DNA of 64,000 nucleotides from Campylobacter sputorum subsp. sputorum (lineage in GTDB: Bacteria > Campylobacterota > Campylobacteria > Campylobacterales > Campylobacteraceae). Positions 9,266 to 18,831 of this stretch are shown piece by piece. Location: assembly GCF_008245005.1 (NCBI RefSeq), contig NZ_CP043427.1, positions 682,001 to 746,000 on the forward strand, given 5' to 3'. The notes under the pieces were generated by a model. It did no database searches. It worked only from the letters and a program-made list of their open reading frames with translations, and was not told where the DNA came from. Positions within the stretch are counted from its first letter, which is position 1. Every line of letters starts with the position of its first letter. The translations under genes were made by a program, and so were the position numbers.

Positions 9266-10603
9266 ATGATGAGTAAAGAAAATTTAGAGATGTTTTGTCA
9301 TCAATGTGAGATGAGTGCACCCGGAGGATGTGGCTCAAAAGGTCAAAGCACGGGAACGTGTGGCAAAGATAGTACACTAGCAAATTTGCAAGATATGATG
9401 ATTTTTGGGCTAAAAGGTATGAGTGCTTATCGCCACCATGCAAACGAACTAGGATTTAGTACAAAAGAAGTTGATGATGTGATAGCTGATACACTTTATT
9501 TTACGCTTACAAACTCAAATTTTAACTTTGATGAGCATATCGCGCAAGTTTTAAAAGTTGGTGAAGCTGGTGTAAAAGTGATGGATATTTTAAGTAGTGC
9601 CCACACAACTACTTTTGGTATCCCAAGTCCTGTAAAAGTTACTCAAAACAAAGCTAGCGGTAAAGCAATTTTAGTTAGCGGACACAATCTTTTTGCGCTA
9701 AATGAGCTTTTAAAACAAACTGCAGGAAAAGGCATAAATATCTACACTCACTCAGAAATGCTCCCGGCACACGGATATCCAGAGCTTAGAAAATATAAAC
9801 ATTTAAAAGGAAATATTGGTAAATCATGGTTTGATCAAACTAAACTTTTTAATGAGTTTAAAGGTGCTATTTTAATGACAACAAACTGTATTGTGCCACT
9901 TAGAAGCAACTGTGAATATGCACATAGGCTTTTTGGATACTCTATAGCTGGAACAAATGGTGTTACACATATACAAAATGATGATTTTTCGCCTTTAATC
10001 AAAAAAGCTTTATCGCTTCCTGAAATAACTGGTTTTGATAGTGATGAATATGTTATAACAGGCGGACATTATAAAGCTATATTACCTATGGCAGGAGAAA
10101 TTTTAGAAGCTTTAAAAGATGGTAAAATTCGCCGCTTTTTTGTAATAGCAGGTTGTGATGCACCTGGAAAAGGAAGAGATTATTATAGAGAGCTTGCAAT
10201 ATCGCTTCCAAAAGACTGCATTATTTTAACTTCAAGTTGTGGAAAATTCCGTTTTAATGATATTGATTTTGGTGTGATTGAAGGAACAAACATTCCAAGA
10301 TATATTGACTTAGGACAATGTAATGATAGTAATGGTGCTGTTAAAATAGCACTTGCACTAAGCGAGGCAACTGGTATAGAGATAAATGATTTGCCAGTTT
10401 CAATAGTGCTAATGTGGATGGAGCAAAAAGCCGTGATAATTTTAATGGCACTTTTATATCTTGGTATAAAAAATGTCCATATAGGTCCATCTTTACCTGA
10501 GTTTTTTAACGATAAAATTTTAAATTTCTTGGTTGAAAAATTTAATATAACTTTAATAAGTAGCGACACTAAAACCGATTTAAAGAAATTTCTAAATGAG
10601 TAA
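9266..10603 (+). CDS. hcp: Hybrid-cluster protein (Hcp), short form
   Basis: The protein of 445 residues begins with a cysteine cluster (C-X2-C-X7-C-X9-C, residues about 10-32) for the N-terminal Fe-S cluster and keeps the ligands of the hybrid Fe-S-O cluster: Cys in TTNCIVPLR, IAGCDAPG and TSSCGKFRF, and Glu/Lys in MEQKA. Hcp reduces NO to N2O and was earlier called hydroxylamine reductase; in nitrite- or nitrate-respiring bacteria it protects against nitrosative stress. It is about 100 residues shorter than the E. coli type (550), as in the class that lacks part of the N-terminal helical domain. Two ATGs (9266, 9269) share the AAAAGG site; either may be used. It has its own promoter with two palindromes and a terminator, so it is a single-gene unit. 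Confidence 0.9.
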   Translation: MMSKENLEMFCHQCEMSAPGGCGSKGQSTGTCGKDSTLANLQDMMIFGLKGMSAYRHHANELGFSTKEVDDVIADTLYFTLTNSNFNFDEHIAQVLKVGEAGVKVMDILSSAHTTTFGIPSPVKVTQNKASGKAILVSGHNLFALNELLKQTAGKGINIYTHSEMLPAHGYPELRKYKHLKGNIGKSWFDQTKLFNEFKGAILMTTNCIVPLRSNCEYAHRLFGYSIAGTNGVTHIQNDDFSPLIKKALSLPEITGFDSDEYVITGGHYKAILPMAGEILEALKDGKIRRFFVIAGCDAPGKGRDYYRELAISLPKDCIILTSSCGKFRFNDIDFGVIEGTNIPRYIDLGQCNDSNGAVKIALALSEATGIEINDLPVSIVLMWMEQKAVIILMALLYLGIKNVHIGPSLPEFFNDKILNFLVEKFNITLISSDTKTDLKKFLNE

Positions 10604-10612
10604 AATTACTTT

Positions 10613-10640
10613 TGTGTGTGGTAAATCCACACACTTTATA
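10613..10640. terminator. Bidirectional terminator between hcp and the convergent unknown gene
   Basis: GTGTGTGG (10614-10621) pairs with CCACACAC (10627-10634) around a five-base loop, with TTTAT after it and CTTTT before it. It serves hcp and probably the convergent gene, whose stop codon (10636-10638) lies at its edge. Confidence 0.7.
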
Positions 10641-11733
10641 TAAGCCAAACTTTTAATTTGTGTGTTTTTATAGAATTTGGTATATTATCGCCAAAACATA
10701 TCTCATATAGTTCTTTTAAGCTTAATACATAAAAGTTCCCAAATTCTCTGTTTGTTTGAGCTTGAAGTTTTTTAGAGCAAGTATCAAAAAGATAAAAACT
10801 AATTTCATCATTTACTACCATAAAATCAGCACCATTATCTATTGCATCAAGCATTATATCCCCTGCTATATTATAAGCCATTTGTGGCTCCAAGCTTAAT
10901 ATATTTGATATATCTGGAAATTTATCCATATCAAAGTTTATATTTTTTGCACCTAGCATTTTTGTAAATTTAAAGATATCATCTTTTTTTTGCGAGTATA
11001 CTGCTATATTAAAATCATTAAGTTTATGTTTAAAATCTTTTTTCTCAGTCGATAAACACTCCTTTTCATTTTGATGTATGAAATTTGAGCTTGTAATATG
11101 TGGTGGTTTTATTTCGAGATATAACGATGATTCTTTTAGGCGTTGTTTTAGTGTATGTATGATATTTTCTACATTTAAAACATCGTTAAATATATATTTT
11201 GATATATCTATGTGATGATAAATTCCGTTTTCGCAATTGTTTATGATTTTTAAAAACTCTTTTTGTTTTTGTGGATATTTTTTTATCATTTCATTTACAA
11301 ATACAAATGCACTTTCTGCTATATAATCATCTTTATAAGCTCTTAATGGAGATGCATAGTATAGCCATTGCAAACTTTTATAAAATTCAAAATCTTCTTT
11401 GTCGCAAAATGGAGAAAATTTATCAAAATGAGCCATAAAATCATCATCATTTATTTTTAAATCTTTATAAACTCTAAGAGTGCTAAGTGGTTCTATGGTT
11501 ATGCTTTTTCCAAAATGACTTATAATGTTTTGAATATTTTCGTTTATATTTACACAGATATTTGAGATTTTTACATGAGTTGTATTATCAAATTCAAAGT
11601 AAGGATCTTGTTTTTTTATCTCTTCAAACATTTCTTTTAAAGTAGTAAAATATATGTCTTTAAATTCATAAGGCTTATAGTATCTTAATATATCTTTTTT
11701 AGCATCAAATCTAAACATATAAACTTCAATCAT
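10636..11733 (-). CDS. Conserved Campylobacter-type protein of unknown function (possibly DUF5644/HdrB-C-like)
   Basis: I do not recognise a proven function. The 365-residue protein has an N-terminal part (1-90) that could be a small alpha/beta, ferredoxin-like fold, a helical middle with a YKSLQWLYYASPLR block (about 123-136), and a C-terminal part (about 245-365) with IAVYSQKKDD...MLGAKNINFD...DNGADFMVVNDE...FDTCSKKL. From memory this layout resembles the epsilonproteobacterial proteins labelled DUF5644 with an HdrB-like C-terminal domain, which suggests a redox-related origin, but the Cys pairs of true HdrB (CCG motifs) are not seen. There is no signal peptide or membrane helix. AAGGA precedes the ATG. 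It converges on hcp and diverges from thiL. Confidence 0.6.
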   Translation of the reverse strand: MIEVYMFRFDAKKDILRYYKPYEFKDIYFTTLKEMFEEIKKQDPYFEFDNTTHVKISNICVNINENIQNIISHFGKSITIEPLSTLRVYKDLKINDDDFMAHFDKFSPFCDKEDFEFYKSLQWLYYASPLRAYKDDYIAESAFVFVNEMIKKYPQKQKEFLKIINNCENGIYHHIDISKYIFNDVLNVENIIHTLKQRLKESSLYLEIKPPHITSSNFIHQNEKECLSTEKKDFKHKLNDFNIAVYSQKKDDIFKFTKMLGAKNINFDMDKFPDISNILSLEPQMAYNIAGDIMLDAIDNGADFMVVNDEISFYLFDTCSKKLQAQTNREFGNFYVLSLKELYEICFGDNIPNSIKTHKLKVWLI

Positions 11734-11784
11734 ATTTATCCTTTTTTTATATGATTTTATTCAAATTTAACTTAAATTGATTTT

Positions 11785-12648
11785 ATGAAGCCATGTTTAA
11801 ATAATTTTTTTATAAAATATCAAACTATGGATAAAGAAAAATTTATAATATCTCATTTTAAAAGTAAATTTATAGGCGATGATTGTGCTGTTGTTGGGAA
11901 TTTAGTTTATGCCAAAGATTTGTTTTGCGAAAATTCACACTTTAAAAGAGGTTGGCTAAGTCATAAGGAAATTGCGTATAAATCAATGATTGTAAATATT
12001 TCTGATATCATAGTTATGAATGCTTTGCCAAAATATGCTTTAATAGGACTTAGTGTTCCCAAAAATATAAAAAAAGACGATATAAATGCTCTTTATGATG
12101 GATTTAACAAGGCTTGTAGGGAATTTAATATAGAGATAATAGGCGGAGATACGATAAGTAGTGATTTGCTTAGTATATCTGTAACCATGATAGGAGAGCT
12201 TATTTCAAAGCCAACTATGAGAAAAAATCTTAAAATAGGAGATATTTTGTGCTTTACGGGTAAGCTTGGATCATCTTTAAAATCCTTACAAATACTTCAA
12301 AGACTTGGAAAACCCAACTTTAAATCAAGATTTTTTAAGCCTATTTTAAGAGATAAGTTTTTTTATAAATCTAGTAAATTTATAAATGCAGCTATGGATA
12401 TAAGCGATGGTTTAAGTAGAGATTTAGAGCGTTTGGCTGATATAAATGGTGTAAATTTTAAATTTATTAAAAAACTTAGTAAATTTGAATTAAGAAGTGG
12501 CGAAGAGTATGAGATACTTTTTAGTGTAGAAAAAAGAAAATTAAATAGAGTTTTAAATGAGGCTAAAAAAGCTAGGATAAAAGTAACGCCATTTGCAAAA
12601 GTTATAAAAGGAAGATATAAAAGATATGGAAAAACAGAACATTTTTAA
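11785..12648 (+). CDS. thiL: Thiamine-monophosphate kinase
   Basis: ThiL phosphorylates thiamine monophosphate to thiamine diphosphate, the last step of cofactor synthesis. The family signatures are [10 protein letters not shown] (nucleotide/Mg site), the [17 protein letters not shown] stretch, [10 protein letters not shown] and the [11 protein letters not shown] motif. The frame starts at ATG 11785, but the protein that matches the family begins at the second ATG, 11827 ([15 protein letters not shown]), giving 273 residues. Neither ATG has a clear AGGA, and a TATAAAAT box lies about ten bases before the second, so a leaderless or nearly leaderless transcript is possible. The gene overlaps truD by 23 bp, pointing to a shared transcript. 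Confidence 0.88.
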   Translation: MKPCLNNFFIKYQTMDKEKFIISHFKSKFIGDDCAVVGNLVYAKDLFCENSHFKRGWLSHKEIAYKSMIVNISDIIVMNALPKYALIGLSVPKNIKKDDINALYDGFNKACREFNIEIIGGDTISSDLLSISVTMIGELISKPTMRKNLKIGDILCFTGKLGSSLKSLQILQRLGKPNFKSRFFKPILRDKFFYKSSKFINAAMDISDGLSRDLERLADINGVNFKFIKKLSKFELRSGEEYEILFSVEKRKLNRVLNEAKKARIKVTPFAKVIKGRYKRYGKTEHF

Positions 12649-13744
12649 TAAGATATATATATTGAATCATTCGCCTATAAATGCATATTTTTCTAAAAAT
12701 TCAAGCGATTTTGTTGTTAGAGAAGTGCCTCTTTATGAGTGGAGCGGTGATGGAGAACATCTCATAGTTGAAATTCAAAAAAAAGATCTTACAACTTATG
12801 ATGCTTTGCATTTATTGAGCGAAGTAAGTGGCGTAAAAATGCGAGATTTTGGTTATGCCGGATTAAAAGATAAAGAGGGGATGACAACTCAGTTTATATC
12901 AATGCCTAGAAAATTTGAAAAAACATTAGAAAATTTTTCGCATGAAAAGATGAAAGTATTAAGTTTAAATTGTCATAACAACAAGCTTAGAATAGGGCAT
13001 TTAAAAGGAAATAATTTTTTTATAAAACTAAAAAAAGTAAATCCAATAGAAGCACAAAAACTCTCAAATGCACTTACTACTCTTGATAAGATAGGTTTTG
13101 CAAATTATTTTGGTTATCAAAGATTTGGTAAATTTGGCGATAATGCAAACGAGGGCAGGGCGATATTAAGCGGAGAAAAAAAGATAAAAAATCCTAAAAT
13201 TTCAAAACTTATGATTTCGGCATATCAAAGCGATCTTTTTAATTCTTGGTTGTCTAAAAGAGTTGAAATTTCAAAATTTTGTTCCGAGTTTAGCCAAAAA
13301 GAGATTGCAGATATTTATAAATTTGATAAAGATGTTATTAAAAATTTAAAAAATCAAACCCAGTTTTATAAGCTTTTTGAGGGCGAAGTTTTAGGGCATT
13401 ATCCATTTGGTAAATGTTTTATTTGTGAGGATTTACAAAATGAGCTTGAAAGATTTGCTAAAAGAGATATAACGAGTATGGGGCTTATTTTTGGAGGTAA
13501 AACCATACAAGCCAAAGGTTTGGCAAAACACTTAGAAGATGAAATTTTTTATGAGACTACTAAATTTATGGATAAACTTAACGGAACAAGAAGATTTGCT
13601 TGGAGTTATCTTGATACTTTAGAATATAAATACAACGAAGATATGGCGCAATTTAGTTTAAGCTTTTATTTGCCAAAAGGTTCATACGCTACTGTTATTT
13701 TAGAAGAAATTCTTCATAGGGATATTTTTGATGATTGTTTGTAA
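12626..13744 (+). CDS. truD: tRNA pseudouridine(13) synthase TruD
   Basis: TruD changes U13 of tRNA-Glu to pseudouridine. The catalytic motif [14 protein letters not shown] (Asp near residue 80) and the NYFGYQRFG block near residue 165 are intact, and the 372-residue length fits the family. The start lies inside the end of thiL (23-bp overlap, different frame), which is the arrangement of a translationally coupled pair. No sign of damage. Confidence 0.93.
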   Translation: MEKQNIFNKIYILNHSPINAYFSKNSSDFVVREVPLYEWSGDGEHLIVEIQKKDLTTYDALHLLSEVSGVKMRDFGYAGLKDKEGMTTQFISMPRKFEKTLENFSHEKMKVLSLNCHNNKLRIGHLKGNNFFIKLKKVNPIEAQKLSNALTTLDKIGFANYFGYQRFGKFGDNANEGRAILSGEKKIKNPKISKLMISAYQSDLFNSWLSKRVEISKFCSEFSQKEIADIYKFDKDVIKNLKNQTQFYKLFEGEVLGHYPFGKCFICEDLQNELERFAKRDITSMGLIFGGKTIQAKGLAKHLEDEIFYETTKFMDKLNGTRRFAWSYLDTLEYKYNEDMAQFSLSFYLPKGSYATVILEEILHRDIFDDCL

Positions 13745-13800
13745 AAATATTTATAAATTAAATGTATAATCGCCACAAATATAATTTTAAAGGATGAAAG

Positions 13801-14226
13801 ATGAAAAAGATATTTTGTATTTTAACATGCTTTTGTGTTTTAGGTTTTGCAAAAACAATACAAATTGATGTTACAAAAGTAATTCCTCTTTATGAAAAAC
13901 AAGCATCTAACCCAAATTGTGATACGAGCGGTTTTTCTGATGAAAATAATATTTTAGGAACTGTAATAGGCGGTGTAGCTGGTGGTGTTTTAGGCAATCA
14001 AATAGGCGGTGGAACAGGAAAAACAATAGCTACTATAGTAGGTGCTACGGCTGGCGGTTATGCCGGAAATAAAGTTCAGGGAAATATGAAATCAAAAAAT
14101 AATTGTGATAATGCAACGCAAAGAGAAGTTTTAACTGGATATAAAAATATCGGATATTATAATGGTAAAGAGTATTATGAAATTTCAAATAAAAAACTAA
14201 ATAGCATAACAATAGAAGTTAGATAA
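13801..14226 (+). CDS. Glycine-zipper 2TM domain envelope protein
   Basis: The 141-residue protein has a signal peptide (MKKIFCILTCFCVLGFAK), then a linker, then a glycine-rich hairpin (about 52-96) with GTVIGGVAGGVLGNQIGGGTG and IVGATAGGYAGNK, the pattern of the SlyB/17-kDa antigen glycine-zipper fold that inserts into or lies on a membrane. Cys near residue 40 and Cys near 100 flank the hairpin. There is no lipobox Cys at the cleavage site, so it is probably not a lipoprotein. AAAGGA precedes the ATG, and a TATAAT-like -10 lies in the gap after truD. The function is unknown beyond envelope association. Confidence 0.75.
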   Translation: MKKIFCILTCFCVLGFAKTIQIDVTKVIPLYEKQASNPNCDTSGFSDENNILGTVIGGVAGGVLGNQIGGGTGKTIATIVGATAGGYAGNKVQGNMKSKNNCDNATQREVLTGYKNIGYYNGKEYYEISNKKLNSITIEVR

Positions 14227-14309
14227 AATTATCCTGATTTTTATTTTCTTAATTAAGCATTAAAACAACAAGTGCTATAATAAAAAACTTTATCTATCGG
14301 GTAGTATTA

Positions 14310-14747
14310 ATGAAAATAAAAGAAATTTTTATAGCAAGTGATCATGCTGGGTTTGAGGCTAAAGAATATACTAAAAATTTACTCTTAAAACTTAGCTATA
14401 ATGTAGTTGATTTAGGATGTGATAATGCTGATGTAAGCGTGGATTATCCAGATTTTGCTAAACTTCTTAGTCTAAAAATAACAGATAGTGAAATTTATGG
14501 AGTTTTGATTTGTGGTAGTGGGATAGGAATTTCAATTGCCGCAAATAGACACAATCATATTAGGTGTGCATTATGTCACGACACTTATACTGCAAAACTT
14601 TCAAGACTTCATAATGATGCTAATGTTCTTGCTTTTGGCGGTAGAATTTTAGGCATTGGCGAGATAAAAGATATAGTTGAAACTTTCTTTTCTACCGAAT
14701 TTGAAGGTGGAAGACATCAACGCCGAATAGATAAGTTAAAGGTTTGA
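14310..14747 (+). CDS. rpiB: Ribose-5-phosphate isomerase B
   Basis: RpiB interconverts ribose 5-phosphate and ribulose 5-phosphate. The SDHAGFE motif near the N-terminus and the catalytic VLICGSGIGISIAANR block (Cys near residue 69) are present; the 145-residue length is typical. It opens a run of same-strand genes to ychF with small gaps or overlaps, and its stop codon precedes the next ATG by two bases. The pairing with apt gives a pentose/nucleotide theme. Confidence 0.92.
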   Translation: MKIKEIFIASDHAGFEAKEYTKNLLLKLSYNVVDLGCDNADVSVDYPDFAKLLSLKITDSEIYGVLICGSGIGISIAANRHNHIRCALCHDTYTAKLSRLHNDANVLAFGGRILGIGEIKDIVETFFSTEFEGGRHQRRIDKLKV

Positions 14748-14749
14748 TT

Positions 14750-15082
14750 ATGTTTACAAATTGGGTTGTTTTGACTTTTTTAATATGTGCTTGTATTTAT
14801 CTTTTTGTAAAGGCGTATTATTTTCGTTCACTTCTTAAAAAAGAATCTTCTATAAAAGATTTTATGAAAAGCAATATCGATGATACTGAACTTCTTATAA
14901 GAAAACTTCAGGTTCAGCTTCAACGTTCTTTGGGCAATATAGACATACTTACAGAAGAGTTAAATAAAGTAAAAGCAGATGTTGTTTCTCTAAGAACTAG
15001 AAATTCTCAATACCGCATAGAAAATGACAAATTAAGACACAGAATAAGAGAATTAGAAGGTAAAATAGAAGCATTATTATAA
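14750..15082 (+). CDS. Small membrane-anchored coiled-coil protein, unknown function
   Basis: The protein starts [25 protein letters not shown], a single membrane segment, and then forms a long charged helix (residues 25-110) with heptad-like [30 protein letters not shown] and [16 protein letters not shown]. This is a one-pass protein with a cytoplasmic coiled coil. ATG 14750 is preferred over the upstream TTG (14744) because AAAGG lies at proper spacing before it. It sits between rpiB and apt, an order also found in other Campylobacter. No function is known to me. Confidence 0.75.
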   Translation: MFTNWVVLTFLICACIYLFVKAYYFRSLLKKESSIKDFMKSNIDDTELLIRKLQVQLQRSLGNIDILTEELNKVKADVVSLRTRNSQYRIENDKLRHRIRELEGKIEALL

Positions 15083-15092
15083 GGAAAAATTT

Positions 15093-15641
15093 ATGAAAGA
15101 TCTGGATAAAAAAAGCAAACAATATCTTCTTGATAGTATAAGAGATGTTAAGGATTTCCCAAAACCTGGAGTTGTTTTTAAAGATATTACTACACTATTA
15201 AACAATAAAGACGCATTTAATCTTTTGTTAGATCACTTAAGCAGTAGATATAATGATAAAAATATTGATTTTATAGCCGGCATAGAAAGTAGAGGCTTTA
15301 TCTTTGCTGCAGCACTTTGTGCAAGACTTAAAATAGGCTTTGTACCAATCAGAAAACCTAAAAAACTTCCCTATATGACTATCTCTCAAAAGTATTCATT
15401 GGAGTATGGTGTTGATGAGATAGAAATTCATGTTGATGCTTTTGGCGGGATAAAAAACGCAAGAGTATTGCTAATAGACGATCTTATAGCAACTGGTGGA
15501 ACAGCAAAAGCATCTGTTGATTTGATAAAACAAGCTGGCGGAAGTTGCATAGAAGCGTGCTTTTTGATAGATCTTCTTGATTTGGGCGGAAGCGAGGATT
15601 TAAAAAATATGGTTAATGTTTATAGCGTATTAGAGGTATAG
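15093..15641 (+). CDS. apt: Adenine phosphoribosyltransferase
   Basis: Apt salvages adenine to AMP using PRPP. The 182-residue protein carries the PRPP-binding motif [14 protein letters not shown] near residue 130 and the substrate-side [14 protein letters not shown] block near 65, both intact. AAGGA precedes the ATG, and the dedA gene follows two bases after the stop. Confidence 0.93.
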   Translation: MKDLDKKSKQYLLDSIRDVKDFPKPGVVFKDITTLLNNKDAFNLLLDHLSSRYNDKNIDFIAGIESRGFIFAAALCARLKIGFVPIRKPKKLPYMTISQKYSLEYGVDEIEIHVDAFGGIKNARVLLIDDLIATGGTAKASVDLIKQAGGSCIEACFLIDLLDLGGSEDLKNMVNVYSVLEV

Positions 15642-15643
15642 GT

Positions 15644-16255
15644 ATGGAGAATTATCTAAAAGAGATAATGCTAGAATATCATCAATATGCATATTTGATA
15701 CTATTTTTTTGGTGTATTTTAGAAGGAGAACTTGCCTTAATACTTGGTGGGATACTAGCTCATGAAGGACATGTAAATTTAGGTCTTGCTATTTTTATAG
15801 CAGGAATTGGTGGCTTTATGGGGGATCAAATTTATTTTTATATAGGAAGATACAATAAAAAATATATAACTAAAAAACTTCACTCTCAAAGGCGCAAATT
15901 TGCAGTTGCTCACTTACTTCTTCAAAAATATGGTTGGCCTGTGATTTTTTTACAAAGATATATGTATGGATTTAGAACTATTATACCTATGAGTATAGGC
16001 ATAACAAGATATAATGCAAAAAAATTTGCTTTTATAAATTTAATAAGTGCTTGGATTTGGGCAGCATTTACCATAACTTTAGCTTGGTATTTTGGTCAGC
16101 AAATTTGGGATATGGTAACATTTATAGAATCTAAGTGGTATTTTGCTGTTCCTATAATACTACTCATAGTCGTTGGTTTTTTTTACACTATGAAAAAAAT
16201 AGAAGCAAAAATTTTAAACGAAAGGAAGTATAGAAAAAATGCAATTTCAATTTGA
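15644..16255 (+). CDS. DedA family membrane protein
   Basis: A DedA/SNARE-associated (VTT-like) integral membrane protein of 203 residues, a family linked to lipid (undecaprenyl phosphate or phospholipid) movement across the inner membrane and to envelope health. It shows the family motifs: ILEGELALILGGILAHEG with an acidic pair in the first re-entrant region, GGFMGDQIYFYIGRY, and the FLQRYMYGFRTIIPMSIG arginine motif. About five hydrophobic stretches are visible. The end overlaps pepA by 17 bp. Confidence 0.85.
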   Translation: MENYLKEIMLEYHQYAYLILFFWCILEGELALILGGILAHEGHVNLGLAIFIAGIGGFMGDQIYFYIGRYNKKYITKKLHSQRRKFAVAHLLLQKYGWPVIFLQRYMYGFRTIIPMSIGITRYNAKKFAFINLISAWIWAAFTITLAWYFGQQIWDMVTFIESKWYFAVPIILLIVVGFFYTMKKIEAKILNERKYRKNAISI

Positions 16256-17690
16256 AAATAAAAGTATTACATCTATAAAAGCTGATATTGAAATTATTTT
16301 TATAATAGATAAAAACTTAAAACATAAATTTATACAAGATAATAATGAGTTTAAATTTTTTAATTATAAAGGCGATTCGGAGCTATTTTTAAATGACAAA
16401 AAAAGATTATATATAGGTCTTAAAAGTATTGAATATGATGAGTTAAGAGTGGCTTGTGCCAAAGCTTTTAATGTGCTTAAAAATTTAAATATAAAAAGTG
16501 CAAAAATAGCAATATATGCTAGTAAGTGCATAAAAATGAGCGTGCAAAGTATAGTTGAGGGGTTTGAACTATCAAGCCATACTTTTGATAAATATAAAAG
16601 CGATAAAAAAAGCGTTACTTTGAATAAAATTATTTTTTCCAATGATGAGTATAATGACAAAAAAATAACAAAAGATGAAGTTGAAGATGGTATTTCTCAT
16701 GGTCTTATAATGGCAAAAGCTGTAAATTTCACAAAAGATATAGTAAATGAAATCCCTGAAATTTACACCCCTATCAAAATGGCAGAAGATGCGAAAACTC
16801 TTGCAAAAACTTTAAAAAATGTTGAGTGCAATGTGTTTGATGAAAGCTTTTTGAAAAAAGAAAAAATGAATGCTTTTTTAGCGGTAAATCGCTCAAGCAC
16901 AAATCCTCCTCGTCTCATACATTTAATTTATAAACCAAAAAAACCTCTTAAAAGAATTATTTTTGTTGGTAAAGGTTTAACATATGATAGTGGAGGGCTT
17001 AGCTTAAAACCAAGTGATTATATGGTTACTATGAAGAGTGATAAAAGTGGTGCAGCTGCGACACTTGGGATTATAAAAGGTGCAAGTGAGCTTGAACTAC
17101 CATTTGAAATTCACGCTATTTTAGGTGCAACTGAAAATATGATAGGTGGAAATTCATTTAAGCCAGATGATGTCTTGATATCAAGAAGCGGTGTAAGCAT
17201 AGAAGTAAGAAATACCGATGCCGAGGGTAGGCTTGTTTTGGCTGATTGTCTTAGTTACGCTCAAGATTTTAAACCAGATATACTTATAGATATGGCTACA
17301 TTAACCGGAGCCTGCGTTGTTGGACTTGGGGAATATACTAGTGGAATTTTAGGCAACAACGATGAATTAAAGTATAAATTTAAAACACTTATAAAAAAAA
17401 GCGGAGAGCTTGCAACGGTGCTAGATTTTAATGCGTACCTAAGCGAGCTTATAAAAAGCAATATCGCAGATGTGAGTAATAACGCATCTAGTAGATATGG
17501 CGGATCAATCACTGCAGGACTATTTTTAGATAAATTTATAAAAGATGAGTATAAAGATAAGTGGATTCATCTTGATATTGCTGGACCTGCTTATGTTGAA
17601 AAAGCTTGGGGATACAATACTTTTGGTGCAAGTGGAGCTGGAGTTAGAATGAATCTGTATTTTATGCAAGAGTTGGCAAAGGAGATATAA
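16239..17690 (+). CDS. pepA: Leucyl aminopeptidase (M17)
   Basis: PepA is a hexameric, two-metal cytosolic aminopeptidase. The C-terminal catalytic domain has GKGLTYDSGGLSLKP, KSDKSGAAATLG and the M17 signature NTDAEGRL (about residue 327), with the metal-binding Lys, Asp and Glu in place; the N-terminal domain is weakly conserved as usual. The length of 483 fits. AAAGGA before the ATG lies inside the dedA end. The stop codon shares a base with the ychF start (TAATG). Confidence 0.93.
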   Translation: MQFQFENKSITSIKADIEIIFIIDKNLKHKFIQDNNEFKFFNYKGDSELFLNDKKRLYIGLKSIEYDELRVACAKAFNVLKNLNIKSAKIAIYASKCIKMSVQSIVEGFELSSHTFDKYKSDKKSVTLNKIIFSNDEYNDKKITKDEVEDGISHGLIMAKAVNFTKDIVNEIPEIYTPIKMAEDAKTLAKTLKNVECNVFDESFLKKEKMNAFLAVNRSSTNPPRLIHLIYKPKKPLKRIIFVGKGLTYDSGGLSLKPSDYMVTMKSDKSGAAATLGIIKGASELELPFEIHAILGATENMIGGNSFKPDDVLISRSGVSIEVRNTDAEGRLVLADCLSYAQDFKPDILIDMATLTGACVVGLGEYTSGILGNNDELKYKFKTLIKKSGELATVLDFNAYLSELIKSNIADVSNNASSRYGGSITAGLFLDKFIKDEYKDKWIHLDIAGPAYVEKAWGYNTFGASGAGVRMNLYFMQELAKEI

Positions 17691-18793
17691 TGGGACTTGG
17701 TGTTGGCATAGTAGGACTTCCAAATGTTGGAAAATCAACAACTTTCAATGCTCTTACAAAAGCACAAAATGCTGAGGCTGCAAACTATCCTTTTTGTACT
17801 ATTGAGCCAAATAAAGCCGTAGTTCCTGTGCCTGATTTTAGACTAAATGAACTTGCAAAGATAGTAAATCCAAATCGCATAGTTCATTCTATGGTGGAAT
17901 TTGTAGATATTGCCGGTCTTGTAAAGGGTGCAAGTAAAGGCGAGGGACTTGGTAATAAATTTCTTTCAAATATCAGAGAAGTTGAAGTTATATTGCATAT
18001 GTTAAGATGTTTTGAAAACGAAAATATCACTCATGTTGAAGGAAGCATAGATCCTATAAGAGATATTGGCATTATAGAAACAGAACTTATTTTAGCAGAT
18101 ATTGAACAACTTAGTAAAAAAATAACTAGATTAGAAAAAGACGCAAAAAGCGGTCAAAAAGGTGCAAAAGAATCTCTTGGTATAGCAAATGAACTGATAG
18201 AACATTTAAATAATGGAAAAAATGCATCGTCTTTTGATAAAAAAGATGATGAAGTTTTTATATCTTTAAATAAAGAGTTAAGACTTCTTTCCGGAAAAGA
18301 AGTTATTTATGTTGCAAATGTTGATGAAGATGCTATTGTAGAAGACAATAAATATGTAAAAAATGTTAGAGAATATGCTGCAAAAAGCGGTCATGAAGTT
18401 GTAAAAATTTGTTCTAAAATAGAAGAAGATATGATAGGACTTGAAGATGAAGAGGCTATTGAGTTTTTAGAATCAATTGGTGGCGAAATTAGTGGATTAA
18501 ATCAAATTATTAGAACAGCTTTTAGAAAATTAAATTTAATAAACTATTTTACAGCTGGAGTTCAAGAAGTTAGGGCTTGGACTATCACAAATGGTTGGAA
18601 GGCACCAAAAGCAGCCTCTGTTATACATAATGATTTTGAAAAAGGTTTTATAAAAGCCGAAGTTATAAGTTATGATGATTTTATCACTTATAAAGGCGAA
18701 AGTGGTGCAAAAGAGGCTGGAAAGTTAAGATTAGAGGGTAAAGAATATATAGTAGCCGATGGCGATGTAATGCACTTTAGATTTAATGTTTAG
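17690..18793 (+). CDS. ychF: Redox-regulated ATPase/GTPase YchF
   Basis: YchF is a universally conserved Obg-family P-loop protein that prefers ATP, binds ribosomes and affects oxidative-stress responses. The G1 motif GLPNVGKSTTFNAL is at residue 7, followed by the switch and DIAGLVKGASKGEGLGN block, the coiled-coil insertion (about 130-190) and the C-terminal TGS domain with FTAGVQEVRAWTI. It has 367 residues. The one-base overlap with pepA shows coupling, and a strong bidirectional terminator ends the operon. Confidence 0.95.
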   Translation: MGLGVGIVGLPNVGKSTTFNALTKAQNAEAANYPFCTIEPNKAVVPVPDFRLNELAKIVNPNRIVHSMVEFVDIAGLVKGASKGEGLGNKFLSNIREVEVILHMLRCFENENITHVEGSIDPIRDIGIIETELILADIEQLSKKITRLEKDAKSGQKGAKESLGIANELIEHLNNGKNASSFDKKDDEVFISLNKELRLLSGKEVIYVANVDEDAIVEDNKYVKNVREYAAKSGHEVVKICSKIEEDMIGLEDEEAIEFLESIGGEISGLNQIIRTAFRKLNLINYFTAGVQEVRAWTITNGWKAPKAASVIHNDFEKGFIKAEVISYDDFITYKGESGAKEAGKLRLEGKEYIVADGDVMHFRFNV

Positions 18794-18800
18794 ATTATTT

Positions 18801-18829
18801 TTTACCTTATGGATAATCCATAAGGTAAA
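18801..18829. terminator. Bidirectional terminator between ychF and pepD
   Basis: TACCTTATGGA (18803-18813) pairs perfectly with TCCATAAGGTA (18817-18827) around a TAA loop, with T runs on one side and A/T on the other, between two convergent stop codons. Confidence 0.85.
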
Positions 18830-18831
18830 TT

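Noticed and set aside
10183-10569. 128-codon open frame antisense to hcp
   Set aside because: Lies inside the conserved C-terminal part of Hcp and reads as a shadow frame without family features.
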